A stretch of DNA of 46,485 nt from a virus. Position numbers and translations under genes: made by a program. Where the stretch lies: positions 1-46,485 of the IMG/VR virus record IMGVR_UViG_3300003691_000015. One strand, 5' to 3'. A model generated the notes under the pieces. It did not search any database. It had not been told where the DNA came from and worked only from the letters and a program-made list of their open reading frames with translations. Positions 16,664 to 23,606 of the stretch are shown here, piece by piece. How positions within the stretch are numbered: position 1 is the first letter of the stretch; every line of letters begins with the position of its first letter.

Positions 16664-17004
16664 GACATCACTCCTGTGATTAAGTTTTTAAGCTCTCTTA
16701 GCTCTTTGTTATTGCAAATTATTTCATGATCTTTAAATGTTATTCTATGTTCAATTGATATAGTTGGTTGTGGGTTAACGAGAGATAGCGGTGGGAATGC
16801 TTTTCTATTCTCATTTATGGTTGCTGCAAATGCCTTGGCATTGAGACTTATCTTTAACCCATTTAGGACATCGAGCTTAATTAAGTATTCTTTTGTGCCT
16901 TCCAAGTAGGCAACAACACTTCCTGTGTGAGCCATCCACTTTCCCCAAATAATAGTAACTGGTTGCCCATAGGTATAATCACCAACCTTTATTCTGCCAT
17001 CCAT
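16660..17004 (-). CDS. Unknown protein, possible KOW/SH3-like N-terminus
   Basis: A 114-residue protein with AAGGA before its ATG. The N-terminal part 'GQPVTIIWGKWMAHTGSVVA' has the look of a small beta-barrel (KOW-like), followed by a Pro-rich link and a charged helix. No specific family recognised; it lies between RuvC and an endolysin-like gene. Confidence 0.45.
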   Translation of the reverse strand: MDGRIKVGDYTYGQPVTIIWGKWMAHTGSVVAYLEGTKEYLIKLDVLNGLKISLNAKAFAATINENRKAFPPLSLVNPQPTISIEHRITFKDHEIICNNKELRELKNLITGVMS

Positions 17005-17006
17005 GA

Positions 17007-17267
17007 TTATTCCTTACCTAGTTTGGGGATATATATTGCTCTCTTGTGAGTAATGCAACTCTTAACAATGCTAACTGGCTCTGTGTTATTGCTAATCATG
17101 TCTTCATCTTTATCATCAACTCTCCATGCACTAAAGACTACATGCTTATCCTTAACAGCAGAACACCATCCTACTATCTCTACATTAACAAGCTCGTCTA
17201 TGCCGTGAGTGTGATCTAAAAACCTAACTACATAACAAGTACCAATCTTAAAGTTAAGAATCTTCAT
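17007..17267 (-). CDS. Small protein, unknown
   Basis: An 86-residue protein. ATG at 17267 is chosen because AAGGA sits five bases upstream, inside the end of the M15 peptidase gene; a longer frame from 17321 lacks this. Beta-rich ('GTCYVVRFLDHTHG...') with a basic C-terminus. Function not recognised. Confidence 0.5.
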   Translation of the reverse strand: MKILNFKIGTCYVVRFLDHTHGIDELVNVEIVGWCSAVKDKHVVFSAWRVDDKDEDMISNNTEPVSIVKSCITHKRAIYIPKLGKE

Positions 17268-17757
17268 CGCTGTCCTTCTTTCTCTTGCCTGGTCTTTTTT
17301 GAACTTCTCTGGTAGACTCATCCATTACACCTTTTAGGTGGTCTATACTGGCATAAGGATTTACTTGTATGTGGATATGCTTGCCGTTGCCATTGTTGTG
17401 AACAATGATAGGTCTTCTTATTAGCCTTCCAGCTTCACTGTGAGCATAAGCTCCTAGTCTTTTAAAGATCCCACTAAAAGTAACCTTGAATTCAATTACT
17501 TTAGAGCTGGTCCAACCATGCTTTTTATCTATAGATAGATCAGCTGCTCTCCATATGTGAGAGTTAGTCGCATCAAGTGCTTTATTCTCTTCTGCTGTAC
17601 GCATCCAAGAAGTCCACACTGGTTTTACACCATTAGATATGCACCACAGGTTAGTGTAAGCAATCATCATTACAATACCTGGGTGCATGAATTGTAGCAT
17701 ATCTGGCTTAGGTGAACATCCATCCTTGATAAAGAAGGTTTCTTCTCTTCCATTCAT
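17254..17757 (-). CDS. M15-like peptidase, probable endolysin
   Basis: A 167-residue protein. 'SWMRTAEENKAL' and 'NSHIWRAADLS' (His 67, Asp 73) plus 'GKHIHIQV' (His 127/129) fit the zinc site of M15/VanY-type peptidoglycan peptidases. There is no signal peptide, so release would need a holin. A Lys-rich tail (KRPGKRKKD) may bind cell wall. It sits inside the replication operon instead of a late lysis cassette. A cell-wall-unrelated M15 role cannot be excluded. Confidence 0.65.
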   Translation of the reverse strand: MNGREETFFIKDGCSPKPDMLQFMHPGIVMMIAYTNLWCISNGVKPVWTSWMRTAEENKALDATNSHIWRAADLSIDKKHGWTSSKVIEFKVTFSGIFKRLGAYAHSEAGRLIRRPIIVHNNGNGKHIHIQVNPYASIDHLKGVMDESTREVQKRPGKRKKDSDEDS

Positions 17758-17790
17758 AATCTATCCTTTGATTATATAAATTGTTTTAAA

Positions 17791-18300
17791 CTAAAATGGC
17801 ACTTCGCTAGTAGTGATTGTTGCAGCTGCTGGTGCTACCTGTGTTGGCATACCTTCACCTAATTTTGTTATAGTTTCACAACCTGGGCTACCTTCAAAAG
17901 AAACTTTATCTTCTTTGTCTTGCTCAAGTAAAACTCTAACGGCCTTAGCTGCTACTTTTTTACCTTTGTCATCAGTACCTTCAAATGCTTCTTTACCTAG
18001 GTATGTTAACTTAGTTAGGCAACCTACTTCAGTTCTTGGATCAGCAAATGCTTTAATGATATCTCCAGCATGAGGAATAACTAAATGTGTTCCATCTTTG
18101 TCGATGATAGTGTGATTCACTTGAGTTTTACCGTTATAGTCTCTCTCAAATGTTTTTAGGTAATGGCCTATTACATGGCTACCTTTTTTACATACATAAT
18201 GATTAGGTTTTGGATCTTCATGTTCCATCCATCTTACAAACTTCTGTGGTGCATAGTCGCCTGACTTCATTTCTCCACCACCTGTTGTTTCAAATCCCAT
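17791..18300 (-). CDS. SSB-like single-stranded-DNA-binding protein
   Basis: A 169-residue protein with a beta-rich, Lys-rich body, an Ala/Thr linker and the C-terminal end TSEVPF, resembling the acidic-hydrophobic tips (DDIPF) by which SSBs recruit partners. AAGGAG six bases before ATG and capsid-like codon use point to high expression, as expected for an SSB. Neighbours are helicase and recombination genes. Family membership is inferred from these features, not from a recognised motif. Confidence 0.5.
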   Translation of the reverse strand: MGFETTGGGEMKSGDYAPQKFVRWMEHEDPKPNHYVCKKGSHVIGHYLKTFERDYNGKTQVNHTIIDKDGTHLVIPHAGDIIKAFADPRTEVGCLTKLTYLGKEAFEGTDDKGKKVAAKAVRVLLEQDKEDKVSFEGSPGCETITKLGEGMPTQVAPAAATITTSEVPF

Positions 18301-18331
18301 TGCTCGCTCCTTATTTGTCTAGCTGTTAAAT

Positions 18332-18360
18332 ATTTCTGTCTATAAAAATCTTATAAACAG
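18332..18360 (-). promoter_or_regulatory. Second candidate promoter for the SSB-like gene
   Basis: Within the 173-base gap upstream of 18300, the minus strand carries TTTACA, a 15-base spacer and TATAAG, or a 17-base spacer and TAAGAT. Approximate position; a reasonable sigma-70-like match closer to the gene than the palindrome-linked box. Confidence 0.35.
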
Positions 18361-18398
18361 CATGTGAAAGTGTAAAGTTATATCGTTAAGTTTCTTGT

Positions 18399-18427
18399 AT
18401 TATAGAAGTATATCAAAGAGTTAACTC
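18399..18427 (-). promoter_or_regulatory. TATAAT box next to a palindrome, candidate SSB promoter
   Basis: Minus-strand TATAAT lies at 18404-18399. Upstream, GAGTTAACTC (18418-18427) is a perfect 10-base palindrome at about the -35 position, so a bound regulator would cover the promoter. The -35 itself is weak. It would drive the SSB-like gene starting at 18300. Confidence 0.4.
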
Positions 18428-18429
18428 AT

Positions 18430-18450
18430 CACAAAGTAAGCTGATTATTA
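18430..18450 (-). pseudogene. Remnant second C-terminus of the helicase
   Basis: In the helicase frame, 15 codons after its TGA stop, the minus strand reads AAT AAT CAG CTT ACT TTG TGA = NNQLTL-stop. The real gene ends AAC AAC CAA CTC ACT TTG TGA = NNQLTL-stop. All four differences are synonymous third-base changes, as between diverged alleles. Confidence 0.5.
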
Positions 18451-18473
18451 GTCTCTTGAGAGCCACATCCAAA

Positions 18474-19313
18474 TCACAAAGTGAGTTGGTTGTTAAATGC
18501 ATCTTTAAACTCTTGCCATGGTATAGCTCTATCCTGCATAAATGATACTGTCTTGGGGTTAAACTTAAGCTCAAAGAGAAGATTGTCACAGATGTAACCT
18601 CTATGCTTTTCAATCCTTATGGTGGGAAAATAACATTCCTTATTAGTCTCAGGATTAATCACCCTGAACCTTTGAAGTATATAGGCAAACTCGGTGATGT
18701 TAACTATGTCTTTACCACCTCTAATATCATTTAATTCTAATAGTCTTTTGTTCATCATGGTGGCACCACCTGTGTGAGCTATTAGGACCATAGGTAAGTT
18801 CTCTTCGATGGCCATGCGTTTTAGAAACATAGCAAAGCTAGCCTGTTCTTCTGGTCTTTTGCCTGCATAGAACGCTGAGGTAGTCACATTATCAAAGAAG
18901 ACTATCTCTGGGCAAACTTCCTTTAAGCTCTCTGCAAATAACATCTTCATATGATTTAGACCATTGTGTATGTCTTGTTCACTTCCTATTATTAGCCTGT
19001 CCAAATGTTCCTTAGGGATACCCAGTTTGGCTAGCTCTTGTTTGAATGCCTCGCTGGTCTCTTCAGACAACCACACAAAGCATTTATTATAAGGCATCTC
19101 ATTATTAATAAGATAGTCCCAAACTAAAGATCTAGTTAAGGTAGACTTGCCTGAATGTGTTGGAGCTACCACAGTGGCAACCTTGCCAGGTCTCCACCCT
19201 TTATGTTCATTTAGAAAGTTAAAATCACTCTTAATATGTTGAGTATCAGCCTCTTGTAATAGAAGAGCTCTCTCTGTGTCACTCATAGATCCGCTGGTTA
19301 GGAAGTTACTCAT
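18474..19313 (-). CDS. DnaB-like replicative helicase / RecA-fold ATPase
   Basis: A 279-residue protein with Walker A PTHSGKST (residues 51-58), a 'WLSEET' segment, Walker B 'EIVFFDN' and 'DIRGGKDIVNITEFAYILQR', as in RecA-fold hexameric helicases. It lacks the N-terminal DnaB domain. ATG at 19313 is chosen: AAGGAG is eight bases upstream, whereas a GTG at 19322 would overlap that site. It overlaps the initiator-like gene's stop. Probably unwinds DNA at the phage origin. Confidence 0.7.
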   Translation of the reverse strand: MSNFLTSGSMSDTERALLLQEADTQHIKSDFNFLNEHKGWRPGKVATVVAPTHSGKSTLTRSLVWDYLINNEMPYNKCFVWLSEETSEAFKQELAKLGIPKEHLDRLIIGSEQDIHNGLNHMKMLFAESLKEVCPEIVFFDNVTTSAFYAGKRPEEQASFAMFLKRMAIEENLPMVLIAHTGGATMMNKRLLELNDIRGGKDIVNITEFAYILQRFRVINPETNKECYFPTIRIEKHRGYICDNLLFELKFNPKTVSFMQDRAIPWQEFKDAFNNQLTL

Positions 19314-19669
19314 TGGCTCCACTCCTTATCAAATAAAGTCCAAGCCTTATTAGTGGGTTTCTTGTTAAACTCTTGTAGGTAGCCATCAAACTTATTTATA
19401 TTGAATAGAGTCTGCGGCCTTAAGTATTTCTCTAGGTCAGTATCGCCCCACTCTTTGCACTTAAGGTCTATCACTCCTTTAATGTCCCTTAAGGTGAACT
19501 TTGCCCTAAACAGGCTATTAATTAGTGTAACAGTGGAAGGTGTTGACGGTTTAAACTTAGAGCCTGTGACTTTATTTAAATGCTCGATTATCTCTTTATG
19601 GTGAGTAATCTCTCTAGGTCCACCTAGTGTTGGCATCTTGATAGTACGCATACCTCTGTCAACATCCAA
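19310..19669 (-). CDS. Phage replication protein, conserved C-terminal domain
   Basis: The open part after a TTG codon at 19669 encodes 119 residues. 'KEIIEHLNKVTGSKF', 'DIKGVIDLKCKEWGD', 'EKYLRPQTLF' and 'KFDGYL' match the conserved C-terminal domain found in phage initiator/helicase-loader proteins. No ribosome site fits 19669. The frame is open upstream to 19738 and then meets an amber codon, so the true start is probably the ATG at 19774. It sits between the recombinase and the helicase. Confidence 0.65.
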   Translation of the reverse strand: MDVDRGMRTIKMPTLGGPREITHHKEIIEHLNKVTGSKFKPSTPSTVTLINSLFRAKFTLRDIKGVIDLKCKEWGDTDLEKYLRPQTLFNINKFDGYLQEFNKKPTNKAWTLFDKEWSQ

Positions 19670-19774
19670 ACCAGCTGATGTAGCTAGATTATATAGGTGT
19701 TCAAGTATTTCTCTTTGATTATTTTGATTGATAATAGCCTACTCATGTTGTGGGGTGAGTAAGCTTAGTATCAT
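19670..19774 (-). pseudogene. 5' extension of the replication gene, with in-frame amber
   Basis: ATG at 19774 follows the recombinase stop directly and has AAGGA seven bases upstream. It encodes MILSLLTPQHE, then TAG (19741-19739), then 23 open codons (AIINQNNQREILEHL...) in frame with the replication protein. Restoring the amber to CAG (Gln) would give one 154-residue protein. Other genes in this phage end in TAG, so general recoding is unlikely. Confidence 0.6.
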
Positions 19775-20701
19775 TTAATCATCCTTGCAACCAAACTTTA
19801 AAACATTACAGGTATTAATTACTCGCTCTTTAGACTTCCTATCGTATCGCCTAGTAGTATTTATATCTACATGCCCAGCAAAGTTAGCCACATCTCTCAT
19901 TGACACCTCAGCATCTAGTAGATGGTTAATAGCTGTTACCCTACCTGAATGACTCTTAAGCCCTGTAAGGTCTATATTAGCCTTCTTAGCCGTTCTCTTT
20001 AATACTCTTGCACCATGTTGAATAGTTGCTGCCTTGTCCTTTAAGGTCTTACTAGAGGTCTGTAATAGCCAATCGTTAGTGCCAATACTATATAGGTGTA
20101 TAAAGCTGGCCAGTTCGCATTGAAGTACATTATTAAGGCCCAATACTCTTAGCTTTGATCCTTTACCTATGATGTCTATAGTGGCCTTTTCTATATTGAT
20201 ATCACACAATCTAATATTGACTGCCTCAGACACCCTTAAGCCCAAATTAAACATAAACATTAAAAATATTCTCTCGGAATAGCCCTTTAGGGTGTCTCTT
20301 GAGGTTGCCTTTAGGAGTGCACTTACCTCGTCTTCAGTTAAAGATCTGGCTTGATCAATTCCCTTGCCGTGAGTATCTCTGGAGAATGTTAAAAACCTTC
20401 CCAGGTCAGCTGATAGATAGCCTACCTGGTAGCACCAGTTAAAGAAGCTCTTTATAGGTGATAGATAGGCATTGATTGAACTAGTCTTTAGGTCAGTTGA
20501 CTCAAGATACATCTTATATAAAGCCAAGGTGTCAGGCTGGACTTGATTAGATAGCTGAGTATCAAGCCAATTAAAAAAGCGGGTTAAGTTCTTAAGGTAC
20601 TCTGTTCTAGTCTTGCCTTCCTTGGTGTTTAAAAACTTCCCTAGTATTTCAGTAGGTATACTTTCATTATGTTGTATAAGTTGCTGGTCTGTTGCATTCA
20701 T
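19775..20701 (-). CDS. Tyrosine recombinase (XerC/XerD/integrase family)
   Basis: A 308-residue protein with an N-terminal SAM-like core-binding domain and a complete catalytic domain: Arg 156 (LGLRVSE), Lys 183 (GKGSKLR), His 251 and Arg 254 (SHSGR), His 277 (FAGH) and Tyr 286 (RRYDR). It should cut and join DNA at specific sites, for integration, genome-dimer resolution or rearrangement. No excisionase was recognised. AAGGA is seven bases upstream of the ATG. Confidence 0.9.
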   Translation of the reverse strand: MNATDQQLIQHNESIPTEILGKFLNTKEGKTRTEYLKNLTRFFNWLDTQLSNQVQPDTLALYKMYLESTDLKTSSINAYLSPIKSFFNWCYQVGYLSADLGRFLTFSRDTHGKGIDQARSLTEDEVSALLKATSRDTLKGYSERIFLMFMFNLGLRVSEAVNIRLCDINIEKATIDIIGKGSKLRVLGLNNVLQCELASFIHLYSIGTNDWLLQTSSKTLKDKAATIQHGARVLKRTAKKANIDLTGLKSHSGRVTAINHLLDAEVSMRDVANFAGHVDINTTRRYDRKSKERVINTCNVLKFGCKDD

Positions 20702-20715
20702 AGTTTAGTCCTTAA

Positions 20716-20734
20716 GCGCAGCGCTGAGCTACGC
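20716..20734 (-). promoter_or_regulatory. GC-rich hairpin before the recombinase
   Basis: On the minus strand GCGTAGC pairs with GCTGCGC across a 5-base loop (one T-G wobble), ending just before the recombinase ribosome site. Such a stem in an AT-rich genome could limit translation of the recombinase; it might also be part of an attachment or operator site. Confidence 0.4.
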
Positions 20735-20742
20735 AGTTGCTC

Positions 20743-21213
20743 TTATGGTTTATAAGGAAATACTGGTATAGTGTCCTTAGTTTGTTTATTTTGTCCTTTA
20801 GCGTATGTCCTTCTCTCAAGCTCACCAACGGCCATATTGCGCATCCTTAAGGCATTCCACTCTTGTCTAGTCCTATTATACTTAGCCTTAGAGCAATCAA
20901 ACGCTATCCCCATAGTATCGTTAACACCGTTATAGTATTGTTTTACTACGTGAGTCCCGCGCATTTTGGCGGTCTCTGTTTGAAGTTGCCAGTCTTTTCT
21001 GTAGGTACCGCTTAAATAGATATTATGCAGCCTTATACATCCAGCTGGTATTTTAGAATAGCGCCTGACTACAGATACAAATGTAATCTGATTGATATCG
21101 GGGTTCTCTATGTGAATAATGCCGTAATCATCGCGCCATATAGGTGGTCTGTTAGGTTTGGAGGCGCAACTAAATAAGAATGTAGTTATTATAAGTAAAA
21201 ATAGTAGTTTCAT
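20743..21213 (-). CDS. Phage-encoded lipoprotein
   Basis: A 156-residue protein with a clear signal peptide and lipobox (MKLLFLLIITTFLFSCASKP; Cys 16). The mature part is basic, with two cysteines that could pair. AGGAG precedes the ATG by eight bases. Standing beside the recombinase, it may alter the host surface, for example by blocking superinfection; that role is a guess. Fold not recognised. Confidence 0.6.
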   Translation of the reverse strand: MKLLFLLIITTFLFSCASKPNRPPIWRDDYGIIHIENPDINQITFVSVVRRYSKIPAGCIRLHNIYLSGTYRKDWQLQTETAKMRGTHVVKQYYNGVNDTMGIAFDCSKAKYNRTRQEWNALRMRNMAVGELERRTYAKGQNKQTKDTIPVFPYKP

Positions 21214-21216
21214 ATG

Positions 21217-21348
21217 TTATTCTCCTTTAAGTTTATAGCCGTATTTAACCAACAGCTCTTTGAGCTCAGATTCAAATTCGCTTACGTCTTCTGTGGTTTC
21301 ACCTTTAATAGTATATATTTCTTCAAACTCATATGATTCGTATTGCAT
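21217..21348 (-). CDS. 43-residue acidic protein
   Basis: Begins MQYESYEFEEIYTIKGETTE and ends YGYKLKGE. AAGGA lies seven bases before the ATG, and the stop is four bases upstream of the lipoprotein ATG. Acidic and probably a small alpha/beta fold. The good ribosome site and packing support a real gene; no known function. Confidence 0.55.
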   Translation of the reverse strand: MQYESYEFEEIYTIKGETTEDVSEFESELKELLVKYGYKLKGE

Positions 21349-21362
21349 AATTATTTCCTTTG

Positions 21363-21896
21363 TTAGTTACAAGAAAATCCAGAATAAGAACTGTTATTTA
21401 TAATATCAATCTCAGTAAAACTACAATCTAGCTCTGTGTTTATAAATTCAAGCAGATTCTCTTTTGTATATTCTTTTTGTATTCTAGTTAAGTGTGAATA
21501 TTCTTTTGTATAATTAGTCTTTTTATCAACTGCTTTGAACAAGTGAGAGATATGCCACTTAGGATTATCGTTTCCATGTCCAGTTACTTCAAAATATATT
21601 ACAACACCATTATCATTCTTAAAAGTAGTTCTTATTCTACAGTTTCCAACACCGTTGCTGTCTGCCTTGTCCCAACCAGCACCTTCAAATTTTAATATAT
21701 TAGATTCTCTCATAGATACCTCGTTTTTAATTGACTCTGTTAAATGATCACCATTTTGATAGCTAAATTCTTTTCTTGGGTTTAATCTCTCTTTAAATTC
21801 CATTAGAATAATTGGATCAACCTCAATTATAGGGTTACCATTATCATCAAATAGATCATCTAGTGTTTCATTTATAATTATAGTTTCATCTTTCAT
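21363..21896 (-). CDS. Unknown accessory protein
   Basis: A 177-residue acidic protein with AGGAG six bases before its ATG. 'GWDKADSNGVGNCRIRTTFK' and 'VVIYFEVTGHGN' suggest an alpha/beta fold, but I do not recognise the family. Codon use is more AT-rich than in the replication genes, as for the two genes upstream, hinting at an accessory block. Confidence 0.5.
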   Translation of the reverse strand: MKDETIIINETLDDLFDDNGNPIIEVDPIILMEFKERLNPRKEFSYQNGDHLTESIKNEVSMRESNILKFEGAGWDKADSNGVGNCRIRTTFKNDNGVVIYFEVTGHGNDNPKWHISHLFKAVDKKTNYTKEYSHLTRIQKEYTKENLLEFINTELDCSFTEIDIINNSSYSGFSCN

Positions 21897-21924
21897 ATTT
21901 TTCTCCTAGGTTGTTAGTAATATC

Positions 21925-22578
21925 TTATAAATAAATAGTTTCGCCGTTCTCACTTATTGAGATATCTACGGTTCCAAATGATTCTGATATATCAGTTAAA
22001 ATCTTCCCTTGATCTTCATTGCAATGATCATTCTCCCAAAAACCACAACCGTGACCACATCTAGTCAGGTAGAAATCGTGACAAGCTTGATCATGATCAT
22101 AGTCAGTTTTATCTAGTATAATATCGGCTTTTTTAAAGAATGCATCCAGGTCGATTAAGGTGCTTATTAGATCGTCTTTGTTGATGCTATTATAATCCAG
22201 GCTGTCGTTAAAGTTCTCAGTGTCGCAGTTGATATCAGCCCAAAACATACACTCGAAGTAAGCAGCATAAAACTCAAGATTTCTAGTGATTTCTTGTTCA
22301 GACATTGAGTTATAATCTTTGTTGTTTTTCGGCTTATATAAAGTATAAGAACCTGAATATCTAATATCAGTGATTCCGATATTATTTAAAGCAGAACAAA
22401 GCTCGTTATTATAAGCCTCTGAGTAATTACTTAAACTAGTTTCAATAAGTGATTCACCTGACTTAATAGCCTCTATAATTAAGGTAACCGAATTAAGGCC
22501 GTTCTCTTTGTTTAATTTAATATCCACTCTGTTGGGATTTAAGCCAAAATCGCTAGAATAATTGTTAGTTTTAATCAT
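21925..22578 (-). CDS. Conserved phage protein (HDFYLTRxGHGxGFW family)
   Basis: A 217-residue protein. The segment 'CHDFYLTRCGHGCGFWENDH' near residues 165-184 resembles a motif (HDFWLTRNGHGAGFWD) found in many phage and plasmid proteins of unknown function. The preceding 'EFYAAYFECMFWADI' region is also typical. AGGCGG ribosome site. The role is unknown; it lies in the early, first-transcribed part of the leftward operon. Confidence 0.55.
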   Translation of the reverse strand: MIKTNNYSSDFGLNPNRVDIKLNKENGLNSVTLIIEAIKSGESLIETSLSNYSEAYNNELCSALNNIGITDIRYSGSYTLYKPKNNKDYNSMSEQEITRNLEFYAAYFECMFWADINCDTENFNDSLDYNSINKDDLISTLIDLDAFFKKADIILDKTDYDHDQACHDFYLTRCGHGCGFWENDHCNEDQGKILTDISESFGTVDISISENGETIYL

Positions 22579-22619
22579 TTTATACCGCCTAAGTTAAAAT
22601 TTATTATAACATATATATA

Positions 22620-22910
22620 TTACTCAATATTGTTTTTATCAGTGCTTTCATCGATTACATCTAAGATTGTTTTGTCTTCAACTATAATATTAAAATCGTG
22701 GCTTTCCTTCATTCTCTTTAATTCAGACTGATAAAACTTGTCAGCCTCAAGCGATGCAACGTTGTGACTCATACCTAAAACAGTTTTACAATATTTAAGA
22801 GATAACAATAACTGCTGGTTTAAGAATTCTGGAATTGTATCAATATTAGACTGATCGGTGTTGTCCTGTTTCCAGCAAGTAAAATCATGCTCATTAAATT
22901 GTTTACTCAT
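22620..22910 (-). CDS. First gene of the leftward operon, unknown
   Basis: A 96-residue acidic helical protein with AGGAG six bases before its ATG. It is the promoter-proximal gene of the minus-strand operon, a position often held by regulators or host-takeover genes. It has no obvious helix-turn-helix. Not recognised. Confidence 0.5.
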   Translation of the reverse strand: MSKQFNEHDFTCWKQDNTDQSNIDTIPEFLNQQLLLSLKYCKTVLGMSHNVASLEADKFYQSELKRMKESHDFNIIVEDKTILDVIDESTDKNNIE

Positions 22911-22951
22911 GTGATGCTCCTAAGTTAAGTTGTTTTTACCTAAGATCATTA

Positions 22952-22957
22952 TACTAT
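22952..22957 (-). promoter_or_regulatory. -10 box of the leftward early promoter
   Basis: The minus strand reads TAGTATAATG, with a perfect TATAAT, about 40 bases upstream of the 22910 start. The -35 is poor (ATTAGG with 18-base spacing), and a TTAGTGAA motif overlaps the spacer, so an activator or repressor may act here. Confidence 0.45.
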
Positions 22958-22959
22958 AA

Positions 22960-23000
22960 TTCACTAATTCAACCTAATAAATAATGCAGTGGTTCACTAA
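22960..23000. repeat. Two TTCACTAA half-sites
   Basis: TTCACTAA occurs at 22960-22967 and 22993-23000, 33 bases apart in the same orientation. The first lies in the spacer of the leftward early promoter. They match the left arm of the intergenic element found at 27-31 kb. Confidence 0.5.
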
Positions 23001-23061
23001 TATAATGCATAATAGCAATGATTCAAGTATGATACATAGCATAAAATAGTTATTGGCAATC

Positions 23062-23127
23062 GGAGCTGGTGTACAATTGTATACTAATATCATACATAGT
23101 GCCCCAAATACTGGGCACAAGAGCTCC
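23062..23127 (+). other. Possible three-way-junction RNA or DNA structure
   Basis: GGAGCT (23062-23067) pairs with AGCTCC (23122-23127), enclosing two hairpins: GTGTAC-AATT-GTATAC (one G-T wobble) and GTGCCC-N8-GGGCAC (23099-23118). No T-run follows. It could be a small RNA or an origin structure; strand and expression are uncertain. Confidence 0.3.
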
Positions 23128-23160
23128 ATATAGATGATATAAGATATACCAGGTTATATT

Positions 23161-23305
23161 AGATATATACAGATAGCAGTGTGAGGTGAATATATGGTGA
23201 ACATATATAATAGATAGATTGAGTGAGGTGTGTGATAGGTAGTGGTAAGGTGTAAGTATGGTGTGAGTATATAGTATATCGTGGTGTGTGGTAATAGTAA
23301 GGTAG
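23161..23305. other. C-depleted, GTG-rich tract
   Basis: Only four Cs occur in 145 bases, and none between about 23203 and 23279, while G is frequent in short GGTG/GTGTG/GGTAAG repeats. The strand bias is unlike anything else in the window. It could favour an R-loop or an unwinding/origin element. Confidence 0.45.
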
Positions 23306-23401
23306 CGACAAACAGAGAAGTATTAGTAAAACTAATGTATAAATGATCTAAGTATAAGTCTGACTAATATGAAAAGTATTCTAGTCAGCTATTCCGACAA
23401 A

Positions 23402-23423
23402 TTCACTAAGGTTTATAAGTGAA
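23402..23423 (+). repeat. TTCACTAA-N6-TAAGTGAA element in the control region
   Basis: A full copy of the element that separates genes at 27-31 kb, here outside any gene boundary. Flanking bases extend the outer arms by one pair (ATTCACT/AGTGAAT). Confidence 0.6.
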
Positions 23424-23606
23424 TCAAATGATAATTGTAACGATATAACTCATATAAAATGCGTATATAATAGATATTGGCATGGTTCTTGAATAGATTC
23501 TCAGATTGAGCTAATTTATACATGTTTAACGGGGGGGTACCCCTAAATATATAATTAGTTATCGTTAGTCGCCCACCTCTATTTTCACAGGCGCCCGCCA
23601 AACCAA

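Noticed and set aside
18413-18613. Minus-strand frame overlapping the helicase end
   Set aside because: It overlaps a well-supported gene in another frame on the same strand without a ribosome site.
19739-19741. Genome-wide TAG reassignment
   Set aside because: Several genes (for example those ending at 6480, 7957, 29753) use TAG as a natural stop directly before the next gene start.
23413-23601. Minus-strand 62-codon frame in the control region
   Set aside because: No ribosome site, and its sequence covers the repeated motifs and the GGGGTACCCC palindrome; composition is non-coding.
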